From Lacticaseibacillus saniviri JCM 17471 = DSM 24301 (lineage in GTDB: Bacteria > Bacillota > Bacilli > Lactobacillales > Lactobacillaceae): a stretch of 64,000 nt of DNA. Position 1 is the stretch's first letter. Each line of letters begins with the position of its first letter. Where the stretch lies: positions 1-64,000 of the forward strand of contig NZ_BBBX01000012.1 of the NCBI RefSeq assembly GCF_001311785.1. Direction: 5' to 3'. Shown piece after piece: positions 44,714 through 56,413 of the stretch. The notes beneath the pieces were generated by a model. The model was not told the DNA's origin. It ran no database searches and was given only the letters and a program-made list of their open reading frames with translations. The position numbers and the translations under genes are program-made.

Positions 44714-45738
44714 ATGACGCAACGGGCACGGTTAATATATAATCCAACATCCGGTAACGAAGGCCTCAAGCGCTTTGTTGCTGACATCTTAGACGTGATG
44801 GAGCAGGCGGGCTATGAAAGTAGCGCCTTTCAAACAACGCCGGAACCACTGTCTGCACAACATGAAGCGATGCGCGCCACTGAAGCGGGGTTTGATCTCT
44901 TGGTCGCCGCTGGTGGTGATGGCACAATCAATGAGGTTGTCAATGGGATTGCCGGTTTTCCGGTTCGGCCCAAGATGGCGATCATTCCTGCCGGGACAAC
45001 GAATGACTATGCGCGCGCACTGCGAATTCCGCGTGAAGACCCAGTGGCAGCGGCCAAAATCATTTTAAAAGGCCAAAACTCCGGATGGATATCGGTCAGG
45101 CCAATGACACCTACTTCATGAATATTGCCGGTGGTGGGTTGTTAACCGAATTGACCTATGCGGTACCTTCCGAATTCAAATCAATCTTTGGTTACTTGGC
45201 TTATCTGATCAAGGGAGCCGAAATGTTACCCGCGGTTCACACAGAACAGATGCGGCTGGAATATGACGACGGAGTCTATGATGGCCCCGCCAGCATGTTC
45301 TTGCTGGGGATGACCAACTCGATCGGTGGGTTCGAGCAAATTCTGCCCGATGCCGCTCTGGGTGATGGTCGCTTCTCACTGATCATCGTGAAAACCGGTA
45401 ACATGGCCGAATTCCTGCGTTTGATGGCGCTGGTATTCAACGGCGGCCGACATGTCGATGATCCTAAGATTATCTACACCAAGACCCGCCACCTCAAGGT
45501 CACGAAGGCCGATGGCGAACCAATGAAAATCAATCTCGATGGCGAATACGGCGGTGACACACCGATGACGTTTGTCAATTTACGCCAACACATTGAGATG
45601 TATGCCAATGTCGATGAGATTCCCGCTAAGAATCTTGGCCCCGATCAACAGGCCACGGATGCTTATATTGAGGAAGTTGAGTCGATCTCTCACCAAGATA
45701 TCAATGGTGATGGCAAGATTGGTGATAAGAAAGACTAA
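44714..45738 (+). CDS. dagK: Diacylglycerol kinase (DgkB/YerQ type), frameshifted
   Basis: Soluble lipid kinase that returns diacylglycerol to phosphatidic acid, mainly to recycle the product of lipoteichoic acid synthesis. The DAGK catalytic motif AAGGDGTINEVVNG is near residue 65. A base is missing near 45082; repair joins LKGQN to MDIGQANDTYFMNIAGGG. Length about 341 residues, with an acidic C-terminal tail. Conserved neighbour of gatCAB in lactobacilli. Confidence 0.92.
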
Positions 45739-45747
45739 CTGCGTGTA

Positions 45748-45780
45748 AGAGATCGTGACGCCATGTTGCGGTCTCTTTTT
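45748..45780 (+). terminator. Terminator after dagK
   Basis: AGAGATCGTGAC/TTGCGGTCTCT imperfect stem followed by a T-run. Confidence 0.65.
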
Positions 45781-45809
45781 GCGGCTTATTCGCATACTGC
45801 GTCATTGTC

Positions 45810-45818
45810 TGGTAAAAT
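45810..45818 (+). promoter_or_regulatory. Extended -10 promoter before the RlmCD-type gene
   Basis: TGGTAAAAT, about 45 bases before the TTG start. Confidence 0.45.
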
Positions 45819-45862
45819 AGAGCGATATCTGTCGGAGAACACAATTAAAAGGATGGTTTAAC

Positions 45863-47222
45863 TTGCCCGAAACAGCTGTAAAGAAAAATCAAAGAAATGA
45901 CGGTTACCATTGAAGACCTCACGTATGAAGGCTTAGGCGTGGCCAAGGTGGATGGCTATCCACTGTTTATTGAAGACGCCTTGCCTGGTGAAGAGGTCTT
46001 GATTCGCGTGGTCAAGCCACTGAAGCAATACGGTTTTGCGCGCGTTCAAAAACGGCTCACGGATTCACCGGATCGTGTTGAAGTGACCAGTCGTGCGTAT
46101 ACCCAAACCGGGATTGCACCATTGCAACATTTGGCTTACCCAGCACAACTCAAGTTTAAGGAAGAACAGATTCGCCAACTCTACAAGAAGTCACATCTCG
46201 ATATCGAGGTGTTGCCTTCAATCGGGATGGCCAATCCAACGGGTTACCGGAACAAGGCACAAGTGCCCGTTCGCGACATCAATGGCATGCTGCAGACTGG
46301 TTTTTACAAGAAGCGCAGTCATGAATTGATTCCTATCGATGACTTCTTCATTCAAGATCCAAAAATCGATCAGGCCATCATGATGGTGCGCGATCGCTTG
46401 CGTGAATACCATGTGCCCGCTTATGATGAACGCAAAAACACGGGTGTCATTCGCCACATTATGGTGCGTCGTGGCTATTACAGCCACGAAATGATGATTG
46501 TGCTGGTCAGCCGCGTCTGGGATGTGCCACATCTGGACGAAATTGTGGCCGACATCACTAAGATGATGCCAGAAGTCACCAGTATCGTGTTGAACCGCAA
46601 TTCAAAACCAACCAATGTCATCCTCGGCCCAAGCACACGGACCTTGTTTGGTAAGGACTACTTAACCGATGAACTGTTGGGAAGCAAGTTCCATATTTCA
46701 CCACTCAGTTTCTATCAGGTGAACCCAACCCAAACGGAAGTGCTGTACACCAAAGCCGTTGAACAAGCGGGCTTGACTGGTAACGAAGTGGTTATCGATG
46801 CTTATTCCGGGATTGGGACCATTTCATTAACCATGGCGCGCCATGCCAAGCACGTTTATGGGGTGGAAGTTGTGCCTGATGCGGTTGCGGATGCCCGGGT
46901 GAATGCCGAACTCAATGACATCCACAACGTGACCTTTGAAGTCGGTAAGGCGGAAGACGTCATGCAGACATGGAAAGATCAGAACCTGCAGGCCGATGTG
47001 CTGATGGTCGATCCACCACGTAAGGGTCTCGATCCAAGTTTCGTTGAAGCGGTTGGCTACATGCTGCCAAAGAAAATGGTTTACGTCTCATGTAACCCAG
47101 CAACCTTAGCGCGTGATATCCATGCCCTTGAGGAATTCGGGTATCAGGCCACCACAACGCAACCGGTCGATATGTTCCCACAAACACAACATATCGAAAG
47201 TATCACGGTCTTAACGCGTTAA
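45863..47222 (+). CDS. rlmCD: 23S rRNA (uracil-5-)-methyltransferase, RumA/RlmCD family, frameshifted near the start
   Basis: SAM-dependent methylation of 23S rRNA uridines. TTG 45863 after AAAAGGATGG begins PETAVKKNQR; one surplus A near 45896 interrupts the link to the TRAM domain (MTVTIEDLTYEGLGVAKVDG). The SAM-binding AYSGIGTISL, DPPRKGLDP, and the catalytic Cys in YVSCNPATLARD are present, as is FYQVNPTQTEVLY. No N-terminal iron-sulfur Cys cluster. About 453 residues. In Gram-positives one such enzyme (RlmCD) can serve both U747 and U1939. Confidence 0.88.
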
Positions 47223-47236
47223 TCCGATTAATCAAA

Positions 47237-47280
47237 AGAGGTTGTGCCGCCCATTCTGTGTGGGGCACAACCTCTTTTTT
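47237..47280 (+). terminator. Terminator after the rRNA methyltransferase gene
   Basis: AGAGGTTGTGCC/GGCACAACCTCT stem with a T-run. Confidence 0.9.
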
Positions 47281-47301
47281 ACTGAGAAAGGTGGATTCAA
47301 G

Positions 47302-47935
47302 ATGACATTATGCTCATGGGCAATTCAGACAATGCGGTCACAATGGCCACGTATATGAAGCATCACTTCTCATTTGTGGGGGTGAAAACGCCCGAACGCA
47401 AAGCGCAGAGTAAAGCCCTGCTCAAAGCGAGTTTGACTGTCCCGTTGCCCGAAGTGCTAAGCCAGATCGATGGGTTGTGGCAACGGGAAGAACGCGAATA
47501 TCAGTATGTCGCCATCGATATGGCCTTGATCAATTTGCGGCGTTGGTCGCTTGAATCGCTTGAACAATTGGTGCCCTATGTGAATGATAAGGCGTGGTGG
47601 GATAGCGTGGATGCCTGGCGCAAGCTTTTTCAAGAATACGTGAAGCGACATCCCGAAGATCGAGAGACGGTTTTTGAATGGTTTACGGCCAAGATGATTT
47701 TTGGCTGCGTCGTGTCGGCATTAACTTGCAGTTGACCGCTAAGGCTGATACGGATACGGCCATGTTGACCAAAGCAATTCTTGCCGATCAGGCGACGGAT
47801 GAATTCTTCATCCAAAAGGCGATTGGCTGGGCACTGCGCGATTACGCCAAAACCGATCCAGAATGGGTACGCCAATTCATCGCCGGCCACCCATTGTCTT
47901 CATTAGCCACCCGCGAAGGCGGTAAGTATCTATAA
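47302..47935 (+). CDS. DNA alkylation repair protein (AlkD-like HEAT repeat), two frameshifts
   Basis: ALK/HEAT-repeat protein that removes alkylated bases (3-methyl- and 7-methylpurines) in the AlkC/AlkD family. The start MTL then MLMGNSDNAVTMATYMKHHF needs one base near 47308; a second near 47693 rejoins EWFTAKDDFWLRRVGINLQL. FVGVKTPERKAQSKA, WWDSVD and IGWALRDYAKTDPEWVRQF are diagnostic. About 211 residues, stop at 47935. Confidence 0.88.
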
Positions 47936-47984
47936 AAAGCTTGTGACACTTCACTCCCATCGGGGGCGTCACAAGCTTTTTTGT
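47936..47984 (+). terminator. Terminator after the alkylation-repair gene
   Basis: AAAAGCTTGTGAC/GTCACAAGCTTTT stem then T-run. Confidence 0.9.
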
Positions 47985-48127
47985 GCGGTAACCAACTCAT
48001 GGTCAGTTAGCGTAAAAAACTTGGTGGAGAAGGACGATGATTGATGCCGCTCATCCGCGTCATGACAGCGCTGACAAAACACAACAATTCACGCCAGTAG
48101 CGTGATTGGCGTTTAGTCGGTGCTTAA

Positions 48128-48141
48128 CCTGTCCGTACAGG
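48128..48141. promoter_or_regulatory. Distal TreR-type operator
   Basis: CCTGTCCGTACAGG, a palindrome with 5-bp arms that matches the core of the promoter-proximal site (TGTnCGTACA), 55 bp upstream of it (about five helical turns). Probable auxiliary operator. Confidence 0.55.
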
Positions 48142-48176
48142 AACAAACAAATCCAGTGATATTCAACCTTTTATTT

Positions 48177-48205
48177 TTGACAACTTGTACGTACAAGTAT
48201 TATCA
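48177..48205 (+). promoter_or_regulatory. tre promoter with embedded TreR operator
   Basis: TTGACA (48177-48182) is followed at once by the perfect 16-bp palindrome ACTTGTACGTACAAGT (48183-48198), which fills the spacer before TATTATCA. A bound GntR-family dimer would block polymerase. Confidence 0.8.
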
Positions 48206-48214
48206 TAAAAATAT

Positions 48215-48228
48215 AGAAAGCGATTACA
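48215..48228 (+). promoter_or_regulatory. CRE (CcpA site) downstream of the tre promoter
   Basis: AGAAAGCGATTACA matches the catabolite response element consensus TGWAANCGNTNWCA at all but the first base. It lies between promoter and treR start, a roadblock position. Confidence 0.7.
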
Positions 48229-48237
48229 GGTGATGAG

Positions 48238-48950
48238 ATGACAACAAGTTTAATTTGGTCTTTCAAGACTTGCAAACCAAAATCAGCGAAGGCGTGTACG
48301 CCACAAATGAATTGTTACCCAGCGAACAGCGCCTGCAGCGATTATATGGTGCTTCCCGCGATACAATTCGTAAAGCGCTCGAACGCTTGCGCGAACAAGG
48401 CTACATCCAATCACAAAAGGGCAAGGGGTCAACGGTGATTAACCGCCAACAGTATGTGTTCCCGGTCTCCGGTGTTGTGAGTTATAAGGAATTAGCGACA
48501 CGCGCGAACCTTCAGACCAAGACGACCTTGGTGTCATCGCGCACAACAACGTTGCCACTGAGCGATTTTGCGGCGGTTGATCCCAATGCCAAACCGATGA
48601 CAGTAACACAGCTGGTGCGCCTGCGCGAATTGAACCAGGAGCCTCTGATTATCGACATCGACTATATCGATCAGGATGTCGTCCCCAAGATCAGTAAGGC
48701 GGTCGCGGAGGATTCGATTTATCAGTATTTTGAGCAGACGTTGCATCTGCGAATCGCATACGCTAAGAAAGAAATCACGGTGGAACCGGCGACCGAGCAA
48801 GACCAGGCACTGTTGGAGCTGCCCGCAGATGGGATGGTGGTGGTGGTCAAAAGTGTGACCAGCCTCGAAGATACCACAGCTTTTCAGTACACGGAATCGC
48901 GACATCGACCCGATCGATTTCGGTTCCAAGATTTTGCTCGGCGAATTTAG
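48238..48950 (+). CDS. treR: Trehalose operon repressor (GntR/HutC family), frameshifted near the start
   Basis: Repressor that is released from its operator by trehalose-6-phosphate. ATG 48238 after AGGTGATG; one A is missing near 48249, after which MTTKFNLVFQDLQTKISEGV begins the winged helix (LLPSEQRLQRLYGASRDTIR, recognition helix near residue 38). The C-terminal UTRA effector domain follows (TQLVRLRELNQEPLIIDIDY). About 237 residues. Its two operators lie just upstream, and the hydrolase gene starts 9 bases after its stop. Confidence 0.92.
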
Positions 48951-50602
<1,652 letters not shown>

Positions 50603-50622
50603 TTTATTGAGGAGGAATTATC

Positions 50623-52632
50623 ATGACAGTTGAACATCTGTTAGCACCTGTTTCGGGGCTGTTGATGCCCATTACGGATGTCTCCGATCCCGTCTTTTTC
50701 CCAGAAAATGATGGGTGACGGGTTTGGGATTGAACCATCGAGCAACCAAATCATTGCCCCAGTCAGCGGCCGCATCATCATGTTGGCCGACACCAAACAT
50801 GCCATCGGGATTAAAACCGATAGCGGCTTGGAATTATTGATTCACTTGGGGATTGATACAGTTGAATTGAAGGGCGCGCCTTTTGAGATTGATACGGCGA
50901 TGGACATGGCAGTCAAAGCCGGCGATGCTATTGGTTCCATGGACTTGGATGCGATTCACGCGGCAGGGAAGAAAACCACGGTCATCGTCGCGATTACCAA
51001 TACAACCGATAAACTGGATCATATTGATGTCAATACGGGTGAAGTGGCTGCGGGTGATGAAGCAGCCGTGGCGACGCTGAAAGAAGCGACTGCTTCTGTT
51101 TCAACAGCACCTGATGCTAATGTCAGTGAAGAGGACGCCAATGAATACGCGAAAACAGCGCGTTTAGTGCTCAAAGAAGTGGGTGGGCAACAGAACGTTA
51201 ATAGCCTGATTCACTGTATCACCCGTTTACGGTTTATTTGAAGGATGACCACGTGCCAAACGATGATGAAGTGCGTGAGATTCCTGGTGTCATTGACGTG
51301 GCTCGTGCCGGCGGTCAGTATCAAGTCGTCATCGGGCAAACAGTCGGTGATGTTTATGATGAAGCTATCAAGCAGTTAGGCCCGGGGTATGCGAACGCGG
51401 AAGGTACCGCGCAAGCAATCGCAGACACAACAGATGAAGATCTCGACCAGAGTCTGTGGGGCAAAACTAAACGTGGCGCATCTGCTTTGATTGGGACCAT
51501 TACGGGTTCCATGATGCCAGTGGTTGGGCTGTTAGCTGCCAGTGGTATGTTGAAAGGGATTTTGACCCTGATTGTGATGATTTGGGGCAATGATGTGACC
51601 AAGTCGCAGACCTATCTCTTGATCAACGCGATGGGCGATGCGACATTCTACTTCCTGCCCGTGCTCGTCGGCTTCACGGCCGCCCAGAAGCTGGGAGCTA
51701 ATCCCGCGATTGTCGCCGTAATTGGGGCATTTCTGATCTATCCTTCGCTGACAGATATTGTGGCTTCCGGCAAGTTCACCGGTACCATTTTGGGCATGGG
51801 GATTAATTCGAACTTCGCGGGGATTCCTGTCCACATTCCCCAATACACGTATTCGATCTTCCCAATGATTTTTGCCGCATGGATGGCGTCAAAAATCGAA
51901 CCGTGGATCAAGAAGTGGATGCCAGTGATGCTGCGGATGATTTTCAGTCCATTAGTTGAAATCTTCCTGGTTGGTTTGACCGTCCTGTTGATTGTCGGCC
52001 CTGTCATCACGTTGATTTCGACAGGCTTGTCCAACGCCTTACAAGCCCTCTTGAACCTCAGCTTGCCACTGTCTGGTCTGGTTATCGGCGGTCTGTATCA
52101 AGTGCTGGTTATCTTTGGATTACACTGGGCGGTTGTGCCAATCATCGCGCAACAGTTATCCGTTGCTGGTGGTCACTCGGTCCTCAATGGGATTGTGTCG
52201 GTTACCATGATTGCGCAAGGTGCTGGGGCATTGGCCGTTTGGGTCAAGACCCGCAATAATGCGAACCTGAAGGGATTATCCATCTCCGCTGCGATCTCCG
52301 CCTTTGTCGGGATCACAGAACCTGCCATGTACGGGGTCAACTTGAAGTACGGTCGCGTCTTCATCACAAGTAGTATCGGTGCTGCCATTGGTGGCTTGCT
52401 CAATGGGCTGCTGGGTGTCGATATGTACGGATTCACGGGTAGTCTGATTGGTTTCCCATCATTTGCCAGTGCGTCTAATCCCAACAACTTGTTGTACTTC
52501 TGGATTGTTTCCATCGTGACATTGGTTGCTGCCTTTACCATCACTTACTTCTTCGGTTACAACGAAGCAAACGATGGTGTTGCTAAGGCAAATGCGCCTA
52601 AAAAGCGTCATTTGGGCGACAAAAGTAATTGA
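50623..52632 (+). CDS. treB: Trehalose PTS permease, domain order IIA-IIB-IIC, two frameshifts
   Basis: Phosphotransferase transporter that imports trehalose as trehalose-6-phosphate. The N-terminal glucose-type IIA domain has its phospho-His in LELLIHLGIDTVELKG; the IIB domain has the phospho-Cys in VNSLIHCITRLRF; the IIC domain (about residues 260-640) is a ten-helix membrane channel with ISAFVGITEPAMYGVNLKYG. Having IIA first differs from the usual IIBC or IIBCA order. One surplus T near 50699 and a missing base near 51237 break the frame. About 669 residues. Confidence 0.9.
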
Positions 52633-52651
52633 AGCGCTAGCATTGTCATCA

Positions 52652-52697
52652 AAGAAGATTAACCCAGCCATTTGGTGAGGTTGACCTTCTTTTTTGG
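52652..52697 (+). terminator. Terminator of the tre operon
   Basis: AAGAAGATTAACC/GGTTGACCTTCTT stem with a T-run. Confidence 0.8.
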
Positions 52698-52717
52698 TTA
52701 AGTCATGTTAAAAAATG

Positions 52718-52726
52718 TGATAAAAT
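52718..52726 (+). promoter_or_regulatory. Extended -10 promoter of queH
   Basis: TGATAAAAT, 30 bases before the queH start. Confidence 0.45.
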
Positions 52727-52755
52727 GAACAAAACAACGACGGGAGAGGACCGCA

Positions 52756-53529
52756 ATGCTGAGCGAAGAAGAGATCAAGACCATGTTTGAGAAAAATCAA
52801 AAGGTGAATTACGATTATGTTCTCCAACAGGTCGTGGCTGGTTGGCAAGCTGAACAGAAGCGGCCACGGATTCTGCTGCACAGCTGTTGCGCGCCGTGCT
52901 CGACCTACACGCTGGAGTATCTGACGGCGTTTGCGGATGTCACGGTCTATTATGATAATCCCAATATTCATCCGCGGATGGAGTACGAACGCCGCAAACA
53001 CGTGCAACAACAGTTCATCACGGATTTCAATGCCAAAACGGGGAATCACGTGACCTTCATTGCGGCCGACTACCAGCCCAGTGAATGGATCAATGCGGTG
53101 AAGGGCTTGACCAACGAACCAGAAGGTGGCGCGCGGTGCACCGTGTGTTACACCTTCCGCCTGGATCGGGTCGCGGACAAGGCCAAGGAATGGCACTTCG
53201 ATTATTTTGCGAGTGCGTTGACCATTAGCCCACACAAAAATGCTCAACTGATCAATGAGTTGGGCATGGAGATTCAGTATCTCTACAATGTCGATTACTT
53301 ACCCAGCGACTTCAAGAAGCGGGGTGGGTACAAGCGCTCCGTCGAGATGAGCGAAGAGTACAACGTGTATCGCCAGTGCTACTGTGGTTGCTTATTTGCG
53401 GCCAAGTTACAGGGCGTGGATCTGGCGCAAGTCAACCGGGACGCGACCGCCTACTATAAGCAACACCGGGATGATACGTTCGATAATATCGCATTTTCGT
53501 TTACCGCCCACAATACTGATGCCAATTAA
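52756..53529 (+). CDS. queH: Epoxyqueuosine reductase QueH
   Basis: Last step of queuosine tRNA modification, the non-B12 enzyme (DUF208) that replaces QueG. Conserved Cys motifs HSCCAPCSTYTLEYL (near residue 45), GGARCTVCYTFRLD (near 125) and YRQCYCGC (near 210) supply the iron-sulfur and metal ligands. SALTISPHKN is also family specific. 257 residues, frame intact, behind GGGAGAGGA. No other queuosine genes are in view. Confidence 0.93.
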   Translation: MLSEEEIKTMFEKNQKVNYDYVLQQVVAGWQAEQKRPRILLHSCCAPCSTYTLEYLTAFADVTVYYDNPNIHPRMEYERRKHVQQQFITDFNAKTGNHVTFIAADYQPSEWINAVKGLTNEPEGGARCTVCYTFRLDRVADKAKEWHFDYFASALTISPHKNAQLINELGMEIQYLYNVDYLPSDFKKRGGYKRSVEMSEEYNVYRQCYCGCLFAAKLQGVDLAQVNRDATAYYKQHRDDTFDNIAFSFTAHNTDAN

Positions 53530-53531
53530 AA

Positions 53532-53576
53532 ATGAGGTTGCGCTCATCCCGTTAGGAGAGCACAACCTCGTTTTAT
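53532..53576. terminator. Terminator between queH and the P-type ATPase gene
   Basis: AATGAGGTTG/CAACCTCGTT stem with T-run; can serve both convergent genes. Confidence 0.75.
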
Positions 53577-53583
53577 GGTGTGA

Positions 53584-56265
53584 TTATCGTGCAGAGACAG
53601 CTTTGTTGGCACTGTGTTTTGCCAGTAGATGGCGAATGATTTTGTCCGCTTCTGCTAACAGGAATGGCACGGTCCCGAACAGGACGGCGCCACCCCATTC
53701 CATCCATGTCAACGGTTCGGTGTAGAACACGCCCTGCATGAACGGCACATACGTGAGAATCAACTGCAGCACAATCATGGCTGCGATAATCAAGAAGGCC
53801 TTGGGGTTAGAGAAGAAGGACTTCGAGAAAGCCAAGGCGTTGGTGCGGATATTGAACAGGTAGAAAATCTTACTGATGACGATGATGTTCACCATCATCG
53901 TGCTAGCGGTAGCCTGATCCGCACCCATCCCGAGCAACCAATCGTAGGCGAACAAGCCCATGGCGGCCATACTGATTGACACATAAGCCATTTGGAAGAC
54001 ATCGTGGCGGTTCATCAGGTGACTGCCGGTTTTGCGTGGCGGCCGCATCATGAGTCCAGCTTCTGCGGGTTCAAAGATAAAGGCAAACTGAATCGTGATT
54101 GCCGATACCATGTTAATCCAGAGTAACTGCGGTGCCTGCAATGGCATCTCGCGTTGGAACAAGATGGTCAGCGCCACAATCAGACCTTCCGCAAATGAGG
54201 TGGGGAGTAAGAAGAGTATACTTTTGCGAATATTATCATAGATGCGGCGACCTTCACGGATGGCGGCACTCATCGTCGAGAAGTTATCATCCGTCAAAAT
54301 CATGTCGGCCGCATCCTTGGCCACATCCGTTCCCTTAATCCCCATGGCGACACCGATGTCGGCTTGCTTCAGGGCAGGGGCATCGTTGACCCCGTCACCG
54401 GTCATTGCGGTTACCTGGTCGTTGGCTTGTAAGGCAGCCACAATCTCAAGTTTATTCTTTGGTGTGGTCCGCGCGAACACTTGGTGGTCACGCACGGCTG
54501 CTTGGTGATCCACTTCTGACAGTTGATCCCATTCAGCGCCGGTCATGACGTTAATGTTTTCCGCCAGGCCTAATTTTTCGCCAATGGTCTTGGCGGTCAG
54601 GGGATGATCCCCTGTAATCATTTTGACGGCAACACCCGCGCGGCGCATTTCCGCCAAGGCAGTGACGACTGATTCTTGAGGCGGGTCGATGATGCCGGCC
54701 ACGCCTAAGAACTGAATGCCCTCTGCAATCAATTCATGGGTGACACTCATCGTATCGGCCGCCACGTCGCGATAACCCACGGCGACAACGCGCTTGCCTT
54801 CAAGTGAGAGTGCTTTGACCGTGTCATTCCAATAATTCTGGTCAAAATCACCTTGCGCGATCGGCATCAGCTTGTCGGGCGAGCCCTTGATGAATAACCG
54901 CTTTTGGCCATTATCGAGCTGCACCAGCTTCGCCATGTATCGGTAATCGGAATCAAATGGTAGCATATCGATTTCGGTTTCAGAGGTGACCTCACCGAAT
55001 GGATGGCGCTTATAAAAGAGGGTTAAAAACGCGCCATCGGTCGGCTCACCATTGATTTCGTATTGGTCATCGGTTTTGACCAGCACCGTGTCATTGGCTT
55101 CAAACCCGGCCCGTAAAAAGAGATCGAGTTTGTCGGTCAATGGTGCGGGTTGATTGTCTTGCAGGATGTCACCGGCAGGGCGATAGCCATCACCGGTCAC
55201 GGTCAGATGCTCGTGATCGATGATAATGTCTTTGACTGTCATTTGATTTTGCGTCAACGTCCCTGTTTTATCGGTCGCAATCACATCGACAGAACCCAGT
55301 GTTTCAACAGCGGGCAGGGTCTTGATGATAGCGTGTTGGCGCTTGGCCATATCGCTGACCCCCATGGCGAGAATCACCGAGGTGGTCGCGGGCAGACCCT
55401 CAGGCATTGAGCCCACGATCATGGTGACCACAGCGAGGGCCAAAGCCGAGACAGCATAAATTTGTAAGAATAAGCCGAGGGCAAAAAGAACCACGGCGGC
55501 GCCTAAGACAACATAGGAAACACCAGTACCCAGTTGATCGATTTCACGCATCAACGGGGTCTTACGTGGTTTGACGGCTTGAACAGCCGAAGAGATCTGG
55601 CCAATTTGGGTATCGGCTGCCGTTGCAACAACGACACCCAGGCCACTTCCGTTAGTCACGGCAGTAGTCGCAAAGGCCATATTGTGTTGATCCGCGAGCG
55701 CGATTTGCGATGCGGGTAAAGATTCGATCGTTTTCTCAACCGAATCTGCTTCACCTGTGAGGGCCGATTCCTGAATACGCAGGTTATCGGCCTCAACGAT
55801 CCGAAGATCAGCGGGGACATTGTCACCAGCTTCTAAAAAGACGACATCACCGACAACCAAATCGGTTGCGGGAATATCGATCCGATTGCCATCGCGATAA
55901 ACTGATGCGTTAGTGGCCATCATCGCTTTGATCTTAGCGAGCGCGTTGGAAGCACTGATTTCTTGGTAATAACCAATAAATGCATTGATCACGACCACAA
56001 TACCGATAATAACGGCATCGGAGTAGTGCTGCATCAGAATGGTCAACAGGGCGGCAAACAGCAGGATATAAATAATCATGTTGTTAAATTGGCGGATGAA
56101 AATCAGCCATTTAGGTGTGACCGGACTGCTGAGTTGGTTCTTACCGAATTCTGCCAGAAGTTTGCTGGCTTCTGCTTCCGTTAAACCTTGTTCGAAGTCA
56201 CCATTGGGATAGTCTTTGGCAAATTCGTCGGGCGGGCGCTGGTAATCGGGTGTGGATTCTGTCAT
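53584..56265 (-). CDS. P2-type cation-transporting ATPase of unassigned ion
   Basis: 893-residue P-type ATPase, frame intact. N-terminal cation ATPase domain (EASKLLAEFGKNQL), actuator loop with TGEADSVEK, M4 with SMPEGLPATTSVILAMG, phosphorylation site ATDKTGTLTQNQM, and hinge TGDGVNDAPALKQADIGVAMG. The layout is PacL/Ca2+-ATPase-like, but M6 reads NMVSAITIQFAFIFEPAE where Ca2+ pumps have NLVTDG, so a key Ca2+-coordinating Asp is absent. I would not call it a Ca2+ pump; Mg2+, Na+/K+ or Mn2+ remain possible. ATG after AAGGAGCGAAA. A short Asp-rich leader ORF lies upstream in the same transcript. Confidence 0.9.
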   Translation of the reverse strand: MTESTPDYQRPPDEFAKDYPNGDFEQGLTEAEASKLLAEFGKNQLSSPVTPKWLIFIRQFNNMIIYILLFAALLTILMQHYSDAVIIGIVVVINAFIGYYQEISASNALAKIKAMMATNASVYRDGNRIDIPATDLVVGDVVFLEAGDNVPADLRIVEADNLRIQESALTGEADSVEKTIESLPASQIALADQHNMAFATTAVTNGSGLGVVVATAADTQIGQISSAVQAVKPRKTPLMREIDQLGTGVSYVVLGAAVVLFALGLFLQIYAVSALALAVVTMIVGSMPEGLPATTSVILAMGVSDMAKRQHAIIKTLPAVETLGSVDVIATDKTGTLTQNQMTVKDIIIDHEHLTVTGDGYRPAGDILQDNQPAPLTDKLDLFLRAGFEANDTVLVKTDDQYEINGEPTDGAFLTLFYKRHPFGEVTSETEIDMLPFDSDYRYMAKLVQLDNGQKRLFIKGSPDKLMPIAQGDFDQNYWNDTVKALSLEGKRVVAVGYRDVAADTMSVTHELIAEGIQFLGVAGIIDPPQESVVTALAEMRRAGVAVKMITGDHPLTAKTIGEKLGLAENINVMTGAEWDQLSEVDHQAAVRDHQVFARTTPKNKLEIVAALQANDQVTAMTGDGVNDAPALKQADIGVAMGIKGTDVAKDAADMILTDDNFSTMSAAIREGRRIYDNIRKSILFLLPTSFAEGLIVALTILFQREMPLQAPQLLWINMVSAITIQFAFIFEPAEAGLMMRPPRKTGSHLMNRHDVFQMAYVSISMAAMGLFAYDWLLGMGADQATASTMMVNIIVISKIFYLFNIRTNALAFSKSFFSNPKAFLIIAAMIVLQLILTYVPFMQGVFYTEPLTWMEWGGAVLFGTVPFLLAEADKIIRHLLAKHSANKAVSAR

Positions 56266-56320
56266 AAATTTTCGCTCCTTATTTTCAACTGTGAATTATC
56301 ATTGCCGACAGTGTGTTGGC

Positions 56321-56383
56321 CTATTCACGTTGGAAATAAGATCGGGTAAAGCGCCTATGTGCATCGTCGTCATCATCAGACAC
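56321..56383 (-). CDS. Asp-run leader peptide (20 aa) upstream of the P-type ATPase
   Basis: A short ORF not described to my knowledge. GTG 56383 follows GGAGG with a 9-base spacer, as good a ribosome site as any in the window. The peptide is MSDDDDDAHRRFTRSYFQRE: five consecutive Asp at positions 3-7, then a basic/aromatic tail. It ends 55 bases before the ATPase start and lies after a TTGACA promoter. Acidic N-terminal runs are known in other bacteria to destabilise translating ribosomes when Mg2+ is low (the basis of E. coli MgtL control of mgtA). This makes it a plausible cation-sensing leader for the pump; inferred, not shown. Confidence 0.55.
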   Translation of the reverse strand: MSDDDDDAHRRFTRSYFQRE

Positions 56384-56413
56384 GGATTATCACCTCCAGT
56401 AGATATTTAATTC

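Noticed and set aside
48037-48105. 22-codon ORF with a fair ribosome site upstream of the tre promoter
   Set aside because: Unremarkable composition, no promoter of its own, and it ends well before the tre transcript begins; likely chance.
53584-56265. Calling the P-type ATPase a Ca2+ pump
   Set aside because: The M6 segment has NMVSAI instead of the Ca2+-coordinating NxxTD, so the ion is left open.
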